Source: Mermis nigrescens
Taxonomy: Eukaryota; Nematoda; Enoplea; Mermithida; Mermithidae
NCBI GenBank assembly: GCA_036768485.1
Contig: JAVLUZ010000142.1
Location: forward strand, 23,030,290 to 23,094,289
DNA: 64,000 nucleotides
Direction of reading: 5' to 3'
Both the position numbers and the translations under genes were made by a program. The notes beneath the pieces were generated by a model. The model did not search any database, had not been told where the DNA came from, and saw only the letters and a list, made by a program, of their open reading frames with translations. Each line of letters starts with the position of its first letter. Positions within the stretch are counted from its first letter, which is position 1. Shown in pieces: positions 54,701 through 64,000 of the stretch.

Positions 54701-57590
54701 TTCGAAACTTTTCTAAATGTTACCCACGCTTATGCAAGTTTTATTTGAATTTCGACCAGGTCAGATTTTGGCGATGGTCACGACTCCACCTTTTAAACTG
54801 GCTCCTATATAATCCCTAAAATTTAAATTGAGCGACTTTCCAAAGCAACGACCATACCGAAATCGGACCTAATTGATATTTTTTAGAATTTAGCGCAAAA
54901 AGGTGTAGAAACTTTTAAGGAGTCTCGAAAATCGACACTGATCTATTACGTAAATACAACGATTGTTTTCGTTTGAGGGCTGTTTGTCTTTCGTCGGTTG
55001 GTAGTCACTTTCATACATAAACAGCAAAAAAAATTCTGGGGGAAGTGCAAAATTTTTAAAGGTAAAAAAAATTGCCTGAAAATGATGGAAAGGCGAAAAT
55101 AACATCATTTTTCGACGTTTCTCATCGAGCACTATCCATTGGCATCATTGCAAAAGAAACGAAAAAAATTTTCAAAAGTTGAATACCCCGAACCCTCTCC
55201 CTCGCCCAGGTGTAGTCACATTGTGTGACTAACAAGCGACACTCATAGGTGGGCGGCACCAAAGTTCTAGGTAGGTGCAAGCACACACTGGGCGTGGGGG
55301 GTATGCAGCCTCCCAAAAATCAAAATACCCCAAGAATTCAATTTTCGGAAATTTTTTCGTCTTTTTGCAATTTTTTGAGGCCAATGGATAGTGCTCGATG
55401 AGGAACGTCAAAAAATTGTATTTTTTCGCCATACTACCATTTTTAAGGTCATTTTTTGACTTTCAAAAAATCTTGCACCCCCCAAAATTTTCCTGCTGCC
55501 CACGTATGGGTGCAAGACTTTTTCAAAGGTCGAACATTTTTTTTACAAATCGTGGTATGGCGAAAAAACACCATTTTTTTAACGATTTTAATCCATAGGC
55601 ATGAAAAAATTGCAAAAAAAACAAAAAAAAATTCAAAAATTATATTTTGGGGATATTTTAGTTTTTTGGGGGGACATCGTCGTTCCTGGGGGTGCACACA
55701 CCTCCCTCGCCCAGGTATGATCACACTGGTTTTTGATTTAGCGTCAATAAATTAAGTTGTTTATTCTCCGTCTGCTATTATATTTGGTTCTATCCTAAAA
55801 CCTGCAGTTGCACCTCTGAACAATCAACCTCTGAGAATCTTACAAACTACCCCCGCCTTGAAAAATCGACAGAACCCTTGCAATTGAATTTTATCTTTTT
55901 TGGCGATGTAGCCCTATCAGACCCCTAGAATTTGGCAGCTGTCCATCTATGGCGCTGACCCCCTATCAAAGGTCAATGAGTTACCCGTTATATTGTGAAT
56001 AATTTCTGTATTAGAACCTTTGTTAAGAGATATACTCCGACGACCTCCGGCTCGCCCAACGTTTGAAAAGCAGAAACCGCTTTGATGACGTTCAATATGA
56101 ACAGAATCTAGGTGGCTGACATTTCTTGGGATGAATTTTATGCAGCTGGAAGCTTTCACTTCTGCGATAGCTTTCGCAATCAATCGGCGACCATCTGAAG
56201 CATATCGACTTGAGAGTGTATATGGAATTTGAGCATTTTCCCACCTGTGATAATACAGCAGGTAGTTTTAAATTAAGGCAGGCTTATCACTATGACGTGA
56301 AAAAGTTTTTTAATTTCTGGACTCTCTAAATTTCATTCAAAAATAGTCTAGAGAATCCGGCACGAAACAGAGCAGCTAGAAGAAGACCCCATCATATCTG
56401 AGCTTGGAAGGGGATTGAAGTATGCAACCCCTCGACTTTTTTTTCAAATATTTCGGCGACATTCGACGAGCCAGCCGCCGATTCGCCCAACGAAATTTTT
56501 GATTTGTCATGTTTTCTTCGTTTTTTCATAATGATTTCTCGAGGAATTTTATGACAGTACATTTTGGAATCTTTAAAATGCTAAAAGCACGCCAATTCCC
56601 GAATATAATGGCGATTTTTAAAACAATTTTTGACGTTAGAAGAAAACTAAGTGTTTCGTTCGCGGTTTACAAATTTCTTGATTCGCCATTCATTTACTCT
56701 ATTTGCATGCATTACATACTAGGTATTTGCATTGATACTTTTATAAGAAATGGACTATCCGTCAGTAGATTGTCGGAAAATTATATGCACATTTGAGGGC
56801 GATGCTAGAATTAAGATTGATTGTACTTAATAAAACATGGGCATGAAGGCGTTTACAGGAGGCACCAAATCGATAGAGCAGCAGAATTAAAATTTTTATT
56901 TTATTTTTTGCAGCTTGGTACAATGGCATTGGGTGGTTGGAAGAGTAAATAGAAGTTTTATTGGCAAAATGAGCCAAAATGAAGGCAAAAGAACCAATGA
57001 AATTTAAAAATTTTCCACAAAAGTGCTTCAAATTGATCGAAATCTGTTTAATAAATGCTTTTGGACGCTATTATAGCGCTTATACGAATTTTTTACGGTC
57101 ATTAAGCGGTATTCTTGACCACCCGCAGGCCGGCGCACGTCAATTTCCCCTACATTGGCCATGCTGCGCATCTATGGTCTTGACTAGAACATAGATTGAA
57201 AAAATGGGAAATTCTCCAGGGAAATTGAGGCACAATTGAGATCAAAAATGAATATAAAAATCATGAAATTTCTCCAAAAGTGTTTCAAATTAACTAGAAA
57301 TTCTATTTTTGCGCATAAACAAATTTTGAGGTCGTTTAGCCTACCCCTGCCTGGCTAACCCCCCTTGCCCGATAGGCCAGAGTAGTTATTGGATGTAACC
57401 TTTTATAGATTGAGCCGCTCAGATAAAGATATGTTTGCTTCTTTGGAATAGGAAGAACGCATCGGTTCGACGAGCTTGTCGGACAAGACAATCCGCAAGC
57501 GAAATTAGAGCAAGCTCCTGGAGGCACGAGATCTTTCCTCGAAGCATAGCGTTTCGGGACATACAAATTTATCGTTTTCTTGTCGTACAT
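51014..57590 (-). CDS. Astacin metalloprotease with three ShKT domains
   Basis: A minus-strand split gene. Exons that join with matching phase are 57590?-57400, 56244-56018, 53114-52922, 52862-52798 and 51741-51014. It encodes the end of a propeptide, an astacin (M12A) catalytic domain with HELLHALGFVHE, and a C-terminal tail of three six-cysteine ShKT domains. Such proteins are normally secreted zinc endopeptidases; nematode NAS proteins act in cuticle, hatching and feeding. Oddities are an in-frame TAA at 52969-52971 and a serine in place of the last astacin-domain cysteine. No signal peptide exon was found upstream. Introns hold family A MITEs. It may be a recent pseudogene, or the stop may be an assembly error. 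Confidence 0.85.
51787..51842 (+). repeat. Fragment of short family A variant
   Basis: CACGGGCAGCAACTAGATTCTGAG resembles the start of family A; no end found. Confidence 0.4.
52025..52284 (-). mobile_element. Family A MITE in an astacin intron, perfect TSD
   Basis: CACACCTGGGCGTGG at the left and GCCCACGTATG at the right, flanked exactly by GTGGTCTC. Little diverged from the copy at 37937. Confidence 0.97.
52798..52862 (-). CDS. Astacin gene, Met-turn exon
   Basis: A 65-bp exon after acceptor TTTTTCTAG, ending before GTAATG. With one base borrowed from the previous exon it reads SLMHYGPYDFTRNGLPTIQA, the astacin Met-turn (S-x-M-H-Y) and following segment. It is too short for ordinary frame listing but both phases fit its neighbours. 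Confidence 0.88.
52922..53114 (-). CDS. Astacin gene, active-site exon with internal stop
   Basis: Acceptor TTTCGTGTAG, donor TTCCAG then GTAATG. It encodes GCMQVGSIIHELLHALGFVH followed by EQSRPDRDKYVKIVWSNIEE, the zinc site and its usual continuation. After FESEFKK comes TAA, then the same frame reads on as IFGHEHELSLPYDYS to the donor, as astacins do. The stop thus replaces a residue (often Tyr) inside a real exon. Confidence 0.88.
53115..55011 (-). other. Astacin intron, left part
   Basis: Long AT-rich intron between the active-site exon and the N-terminal catalytic exon. Apart from the MITEs at its far end I see nothing recognisable. Confidence 0.5.
55012..55214 (+). mobile_element. Family A MITE in astacin intron, diverged
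   Basis: Begins CATACATAAACAGC and ends GCCCAGGTGTA; flanks GTCACTTT and GTCACATT agree at 7 of 8. Confidence 0.9.
55244..55719 (+). mobile_element. Family A MITE, outer copy of nested pair
   Basis: Begins CATAGGTGGGCGGC and ends CGCCCAGGTATG; flanks GCGACACT and ATCACACT agree at 5 of 8. Split by an inverted family A copy at GGTGCAAG. Confidence 0.9.
55282..55508 (-). mobile_element. Family A MITE, inner inverted copy
   Basis: Begins CACACACTGGGCGTG and ends GCCCACGTATG; perfect duplication GGTGCAAG (55274-55281, 55509-55516), which is the family's own sequence near its 5' end. Confidence 0.95.
55850..55951 (-). repeat. Short family A variant, decayed
   Basis: CCCTAGAATTTGGCAGCTGTCCATCTATG at the right resembles the inverted terminus; the interior matches other short forms (GGCGATGTAGCCC). 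Confidence 0.45.
56018..56244 (-). CDS. Astacin gene, N-terminal catalytic exon
   Basis: Acceptor TTATCACAG, donor CAAAG then GTTCTA. It encodes WENAQIPYTLSSRYASDGRR, then IAEVKASSCIKFIPR and SGFCFSNVGRAGGRRSISLN. These match the start of astacin catalytic domains (W-x-N-x-x-I-P-Y, C-I-x-F, G-x-C-x-S-x-V-G-R). The exon end G plus GTTGC of the next exon gives the conserved GC. Confidence 0.87.
56245..57399 (-). other. Astacin intron 1, nothing recognised
   Basis: AT-rich sequence between the propeptide exon and the first catalytic exon. Frames inside it (56509-56796 and 56762-57031) lack splice or motif support. Confidence 0.45.
57400..57590 (-). CDS. Astacin gene, probable propeptide exon
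   Basis: Its end SGSIYKR is completed by one base of the next exon to give K-R-W, placing a basic cleavage site right before the mature enzyme. Donor is TATAAAAG then GTTACA. Upstream it includes GACSNFACGLSC and SSSNRCVLPIPKKQ, which I do not recognise. The 5' edge is uncertain: no good YAG acceptor lies before the apparent ATG; the CTCCAG inside the frame is an alternative. Confidence 0.6.
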
Positions 57591-57756
57591 CTTTATGAGT
57601 CGTTATCTTAGAGTTTTCATTTTTGTGATAGAAATAGTCTTTGAATCGTATCATTATGCGTGCAGGACGCTGTTTTATGGGCATGGAAGGAATAAATATG
57701 GTAAGCTACATACATATACAGCATCTGCAAGTTTTAGTTAAGTGATTTCGGGCATT

Positions 57757-58150
57757 AAAAAAAACTAAGATTAATGCAGCTTACATCTTTTTTTAGTCTT
57801 CTTAGTCCCGACTGCTACAGTCTGTTCCATTCCAAACGGCTCATTTTCGCATTTATTACGATTAAGGTTTTAGCGGCTATGATAGATTTACGATTTAGGT
57901 TTTAGCGGCAATGTTAGATGCGTCGCATTATAATAAAGGCACAACATTGATAGAAAGTGGTTAAAACAATCGGCCTCTACGAGAGCATATTTTGAGAAGC
58001 CTTCTGAGCAGTGAAAATTTAGCACAGTAGTAAAACTTTATTGAGAATGGGCCGTTTGGAACGGAGCAGACAATACCACTAAGAAGACTAGTCAAAGACG
58101 AAGACTACTTCTAAAAACTGAGTCAGACGTAATCTTTTAGTCTTTTTTGT
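57757..58150. mobile_element. MITE-like element with long imperfect inverted ends
   Basis: TAGTCTTCTTAGT and, about 20 nt further in, CCATTCCAAACGGCTCATT on the left face their near complements on the right (CCGTTTGGAACGG, ACTAAGAAGACTA). Weaker pairing extends outward to AAAAAARACTAA. No duplication settled; no coding capacity. Confidence 0.6.
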
Positions 58151-61100
58151 TATGTAACGAAATTTATAGGTAGGTACTGTTATTGCTAGAGAAAACTACT
58201 GTAAATAGCTGATTTATCTGTTTGTTGATAACAAGCTAGAATTGCTTATATCGATTTAGGCCTGTAAATTAAATTTTTCTTGACTGTAGAAGTTTTGATC
58301 GGGTCTATTACTGAATATTTGTTTCCGTAACATTTTTGAGCAAAATTTTGCCTTTTTATCGAGCTCTGTACCAAGAAACTGTTGATTTTTGACTAAAACG
58401 AAGCTAAAAGTTTTTCTATTTTACTGATAAAACAAAATTTGTTTGCGATCTTATACTGAATGGTGTAAAGACAGTCTTATTCATTATTGACATCAATTAA
58501 AGCAAGTCTAAAATTCGTAAGTATGACAGTGTTTTGAATAAATAACGCAGAAAAACGATGTGGCATGGCTAATATACTACATATAATATCGAGTCAACTA
58601 ATTACAGAGAGGAAAAACTATCCTATATATCTACGTCTACTGAGCGAGTGTACGGAACCTAATTCATGTGGATTAGTGAAAACTGTTTTGAATAAATGAC
58701 ACAGACTATCCGAGAAATATTACAATGTAAGTGTGGGACAGTATTTCTTTAGCTTTCGAAACACGGCAAAAGCAATCGCACTTCATGTTTTTGCAGCTTA
58801 TTTTGTTAAATTATATTTGGTCCTGCTTTGGCGGCGAGTAATGTAGAGTAGTATAAATGAAATAATTATACACCGGAAGTTATTTATAAACTACAATGTT
58901 GAGTTTTATCAAACAATCATATGTACTTCTTATAAAGTCTCAAATTTTTTAATACACATTCAAAAAAGTCATAGCCAGTAGCACGAATGTCAAAGCATTG
59001 AATTTAAAACTCAGAAACTATTTGCTAATAAATAAAACTCAGCTATCATAATTAAGCTTGCTTGACAATATATCAGACCTCCAAAACCGATGAACCCTGC
59101 AGAGTAGATCGTTTTCATCTTTTATTGGAGTTTTTGACCGTTTTATACTCCTAGACGCACCAGAATTTCAGTTCGCTGCTCATGTATGGCCAGTCAACCA
59201 TATTACACTTGTAGATAGCTCTTTAGCAATCTAGCGTTTACTAATTAAATCTTCATCTGAGGCAAGACTGCTTGTTTCACGTATGTACGTATTTATGTGA
59301 ATGCATTGTTTATCAAGCGGATCGTATTGGAAGAAAAATTAAATTAAGAATGCATGACGAACTTCTAGGAAACAGGAAAAATATATAGTTAAAGAGTAGA
59401 GCACGAAAGTATATAACTTATTCGCTACTTTTTTAATTAACGAACAATATCTGTAATCTGTGATGACCACGCAAAGTTCGGGCTCTTTTTAGAGCACAGC
59501 TTACTGCAGACCTAAGCTAACTTCAATTTTTTTGACGAAAGTTTTATTTAAATATTATTCATCTAATTAAATACTTGTCCTTAATAATAATAGATCAAAG
59601 AAAGATACATGTACCAAAGTTGTAAGTTTATATAAAAACACAGTGCTTGGGGCCTAATTCCTACCAAATCCTCATGTTTGCATTGAGATTTATTGTTTCA
59701 AAAGCTCTACTGATTACTTGAGAAAGTTTGTTTGTTTCACGCGAGAGGGATTTTAATTTCTGTTGAAGTTATAGGTTGCACCATTCAGTGATTCGCATCG
59801 AGTTTGTAGATACTGCATGCACTATGTACGCAGATGCGGAATTTGCATGGAAAATTGGCGAAATATGTGCGAGCATGTACTTTTGTTTTGGACACATGAA
59901 TTTCGGGGCCAAGTCAATGACCACAGTAACAATTATTTGGTGGCATCGCTTATGACACATTATATGCAAATATCTACGATTTGTTTTTTTTTGTATCCGA
60001 CGTCTGGCTGTTAGATAGATAAATGGAGCCGTCTCGTTAGATTCACTGTATCGCTAGACCCACCGGCTTGTCAGATCTGTTGTTTTTTTTTAAGTGTACA
60101 ATTTGATTATATAATTGTACAAGATAATCACGCGGCTTTTTGAGGTGTTTTTCATTACATAGCTTTCTTTTACAGACATGGCATATTAGAAGTAGTTCCT
60201 TTTTATCTACCCTTGCTAAATTTGATATTTTTCTGTCAAATGTTTTGATAAACTACCGCTTGCGTGCATCTCGACTAATGTTTTAAATTGCTCAGTTATT
60301 GGATCATGAGACACACATCTGACATTCCATATTTTGATGCGAAAAGAATCAGAGGCGTAACAGAAGTTTTTTTGAAATTTATTAGAGCTTACTAGCAAGA
60401 TGAAAATTTATTATTTTTTTCATGAAATTTACGACCATTCATGTTTTTGCACTAAGTTTCTATTGAAGGATTTCTGCTCACATTTAGAAATTTGCATCTT
60501 CTGCACATAATCAGCTCATTATCATAGGTATTTTCTAATGAATCGAAGGTTAGAATAGCTTGAATCGTCATTTTTACGACTCGCTCGTCTCCTTTTTGCT
60601 GTACGTTTTAACTTTGCCAACCGTATTTTTTATGAAATCCCTTGCATCCTTCGATTATTTCATTTCAGACCATGAAATTTGGTCGGCTTAGTTAAAAATG
60701 AACGATCTCGTAACACAGTCTGTAGAAAAAGTTTTTACGATTAATACAATCTAAAAATCTATGACATTGTCAAATATTATTCCAACTTTTCCCCACGATT
60801 GGAAATTTTAAAAATTTGATACGTTTCCTCCTATACTTGGTAACATTAATTTTTTGAGGTCTTTTATACCTTGCTTAGTGTGTATATGAGCGGTCAATTC
60901 TAGGCGTGGTGTAATCGATTTTTCTGAGCAAGAAAACACAATGTTCACTCTTATGCAATTAATAAGCAAATCCGACAGTTCAAGATTGGATTTCCCCTTA
61001 GAGCAAGATTAGGTGAGAATATTTAATTTTTCTAAATTTTTCGCCCTCTGATTTGTTGTGCTGGCATTGTAAAAAATATATTTAGGTCAGTAAACACCGT

Positions 61101-61292
61101 GTCTTTTGTTTTTCGTCTTTTAGCCGATCAGATGCAGTCATAAATGTTATTCTGCTGTCTTTATCCTACTGGATAATAAACAAAGCCATTGCATTCCTAT
61201 TTGATTGCATACTTCTTCGGTTTTGTTTTTAGAAAAGTTGTGCTTTAGTTAAGTGTAGTGGACGTAAAATTTTTCAAACTTGTACTAAGAGA
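58151..61292. other. AT-rich intergenic sequence
   Basis: Only a decayed short family A copy near 59079-59187 (ending GCTGCTCATGTATG) is recognised. No gene, RNA or CRISPR-like feature. Confidence 0.4.
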
Positions 61293-61461
61293 CAGGCACA
61301 TAGCTGTGAGGGGGGCATGGGAGAGTCCGAACCCTAAAACATCATTTCAGAAAAATCTTATAAAACGGGACTTTTTACACATTATTTTGTGCTGTTTTTG
61401 GCTTAGACCCCAAAAATTGGTGTTGGCCTCGCCCAAAATAGGAGAGCCAGCTATGTACCTG
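61293..61461 (+). mobile_element. Family B hAT-like MITE, complete
   Basis: Termini CAGGCACATAGCTG and, inverted, CAGGTACATAGCTG. Flanks CTAAGAGA and CCATGAGA agree at 6 of 8. Interior contains TTATTTTGTGCTGTTTTTGG as in the other copies. Confidence 0.87.
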
Positions 61462-63110
61462 CCATGAGATGGACGAGTTCGTTGGACAACGTGCGTAGCA
61501 TTTTTAAAGGATTTTGATTGGATGACCTTTTTTCAAACATAGCATCAAGCAGTTCCTTCTTTAGCAATTCTTGATAAATTAAATAATCCTCTGTCAGCTG
61601 ATTCTTGAAAAAGTGCTGCTTGCGTAGAATTGATTAAGTTGTTAAAATGCTCAAAAAATGGACATTAAACAGCCTCGGTAGGACAGCGAGTCTAGCGAGA
61701 CAGGTCGATCTCATGTGCACAGGCTGTTTACGAAGCTTTGTTCATGTACCTTGATACTATGAAATGGAATATATGCATTTTCGGATTCTTTTTACATTGT
61801 TGTCGTAAACTTAGTTTTGTCCTTTTTGACCAACCAGATATAATCATAAATGTTACTTTGTTTGTATTGCTGCTATACGATTTTCCTAGTTAATATGAAA
61901 AAAACGTCATTGCTTTCGCATTTGACTGAGTATTTGACCGGTTTTGAAACCTTTTTTTCTGGAATTCACCACTACCGCATTATCTATTTACATATATTTT
62001 CTTGTACCTATATTGTGGGTGTTTTAGATTCAAATGCTTGTTATTCAGTAGAAATGCTGCTAGATTTGATTTAAAGAGGCAATTTGCCAAGAAAACGCAC
62101 TATGTATAAATGTGGTGTGGTGAGATTTCATGGAAAAAAGAACAAAATCTTTTTGTTTTGCTATTTGTGGGATGTCGTTTTTTTATACTTGTACCAATGC
62201 ACGAGGTTGACTGACAATGACGCGCCTTCAATTTTTGGAGGGTTTTGACTGCATGGATTTTCACGCAATAACATTTTAAGTACATCTTTTTTAGCTATCT
62301 TTGCTGAATTTACATTCTTGTCAATATCTGATGATGAAAAAATTAGAGCACATAAGAAAAAGTTTAATTATAGTTTGGTGAATCTCTTCTGTTGCGATAT
62401 AGATTAAACAATTTGTCATGAATTTTTCTGTCATGTTTACTATGCACCAAGTGATCATCAATGAATGCTCTCAAAGTTGGGTAAATATACAAGCTTAGAT
62501 CATTACTTCATGTCACACACAAATATTCGACGTGGTTTTCCAATGAGTGGGAATCCTCTGCTATATCATAGAGCTATTATTCTGATGACTGCAAAATATC
62601 TAGCAAAGCACAATTCTTACGTAGTCCGCTTAGTAAGCCTACACACTATTTGGCAATCTTCAAGGCCTAACGCAAAATGCTTTAAACTTGATAATAACAA
62701 TATTGTGCACACTGATGGTTTATTTAACAGTCGGCAAGTCTAAAGCGCTTTTTTATCAGATTCACGCTTATTATTGAAAAAGAGAAAAGAGTATGTAAAA
62801 CAAATTTTAGCAACTTCATAACTTCCTCATTTGCTTCATTTATCTCTAAAATGGTTTCTGAAGTTATTTTGGTCAAAAATTAAAGCTGATTACATAATTA
62901 TTCATTATGATATTTTGTCAATATATTCTTCTTGATAAAAATGTTAGGATTTTTCTATGTTTCTCCTTTTTTAATAGGCTTATGGCTGGAGTTACTTTAT
63001 CTGGTATCCTAATTTTTCTCTGTTTATCATACATTGTTTGAGCTTTGCAATGTATTTATTGTTTTGACTATTTCAGCTACATTATTATGCATTATTTTGA
63101 TCAACCAAAA
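61462..63110. other. AT-rich intergenic sequence, nothing firm
   Basis: The plus-strand frame at 62465-62743 (92 codons) has mixed composition but no motif or splice context that I can support. Confidence 0.35.
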
Positions 63111-63485
63111 TGAAATGAAGTGTGAAGACGGCAGCAGTGACAAAGGTGGCAGTGACGACAGTGGCAGGAAAACTAAGCAAAGGCGGCGACAACAATGGTG
63201 ACAACCGCAGAGGCGGCAACGATGACGGCGGCGGCAATAATGACATTGGCGTCTTTCCCAGTCTCTGCTTCCAGAACCAGCCAGGGTCAGAGACTGAAGA
63301 GGCGTCAACGGGCGTCAGCGGTGACAGTGGCGGCATTGTTGGTGGCGACAATGATGACACAGACAATGATGACAACAACAGCCATGACATCAATGGAGGC
63401 GGCAATGACAGCCGAGTCGGTGGAGTTGACAATGATGGCAGCAGCAGAGACAATGGCGATGACGCCAACTATGAGCATTCAAAGG
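63111..63485. repeat. Degenerate GRCRRC trinucleotide-type low-complexity block
   Basis: GGCGAC, GACAAC, GATGAC and GGCAAT words dominate about 370 bases. All three plus frames and two minus frames stay open, giving Asp/Gly/Asn-rich, Thr/Ala/Met-rich or Ser/Pro/Leu-rich translations, so openness alone is not evidence for a gene. Confidence 0.7.
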
Positions 63486-64000
63486 CGTCAGCAGTCTGTA
63501 AATTCCTAAATTTTTTGTCTCCTTGATATTATGCAAAACAAGCTCATTTCTTATAAATGGTACTCAGATTTTAGGGCCTATATGTACTGAAACAAACTTG
63601 GGTAATTCCCACTGCAAGTGAAAATTTTGGTATCCAGGTATCGGATTTAGTGTGTTTCTGCCAGAGAGATTAGCTTGGGTATTTCTCTTCAAGTGTAAAA
63701 TTTTGTGAAAAAGTTAAATCTGTGGTATAACTTGAGACATTTTGACATCAGGGAATGACAATTTTATTCTAAATTTCTCGTACATGTAACATTTATGTTG
63801 GCCACACGTCCAGAAAGTAGCTATTTAAGATGTCGGCTTGATTGTCAAATTTTAAACAAGATGTATGTCCCCGATGTTAACAAAAATCACATAAAGCAGT
63901 ATCATCGTCAGTGACTATCTTATAGCAAATGGCACAATTGGTAGAATTTTCATTTACAGCATTATGTATAGCAAAGTTCTACTTCCTGCAATTGTGACCT
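63486..64000. other. Intergenic sequence, nothing recognised
   Basis: No supported feature to the window edge. Confidence 0.4.

Noticed and set aside
63122..63526. Asp/Gly/Asn-rich secreted-type protein of 134 codons
   Set aside because: All frames on both strands are open because of the repeated trinucleotide-like composition; no signal peptide, splice sites or conserved motif.

Overview
This window looks like a repeat-rich, AT-rich metazoan nuclear scaffold, most likely from an invertebrate. The best-supported host gene is a minus-strand astacin metalloprotease with three C-terminal ShKT domains (about 51.0-57.6 kb). That architecture is common in nematodes, is also found in cnidarians and other invertebrates, and is not decisive for phylum. 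There are no operons, and almost all other recognisable coding sequence belongs to transposable elements in decay.

Left part (1-26.7 kb). A decayed Gypsy integrase remnant and a Maverick/Polinton-type integrase remnant flank a 100-N assembly gap. Next comes a nested complex. A Penelope-like element (PLE) with an RT and a GIY-YIG endonuclease lies on the minus strand and faces a second PLE on the plus strand, head to head. A third PLE follows in tandem. A 14.7-kb Gypsy-type LTR retrotransposon (LTRs 6796-7838 and 20470-21523, TSD TTAC) is inserted into the 5' end of the inverted PLE. The Gypsy element reads on the minus strand: PBS, gag with zinc knuckle, protease, RT, RNase H, integrase, then about 5 kb of unrecognised 3' sequence.

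Right part (26.7-64 kb). This is dominated by short non-autonomous DNA transposons. The main one (called family A here) is about 200-270 bp, has termini CATACGTGGGC / GCCCAGGTGTG, and makes 8-bp target-site duplications, several of them perfect. This fits the hAT superfamily. Family A copies are nested in each other and act as landing pads for other elements. One is a 974-bp foldback element whose terminal inverted repeats are built from a 17-bp minisatellite. Another is a 1.2-kb hAT element with a BED zinc-finger remnant. Other families with inverted termini are also present: family B, TAGTGTTGGC hAT, GGTTGCC MITE, a 219-bp GAACTA-flanked MITE, family E, family F and two hairpin elements.

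Host genes. The astacin model has at least five exons whose splice sites and phases agree. It carries an in-frame TAA inside the catalytic domain and has lost the last astacin-domain cysteine, so it may be a pseudogene or contain an assembly error. Orphan exon-like segments of unknown identity occur at 36125-36286 (+), 34587-34768 (+) and 48124-48346 (+). Roughly 58-63 kb is AT-rich sequence in which I recognise little.
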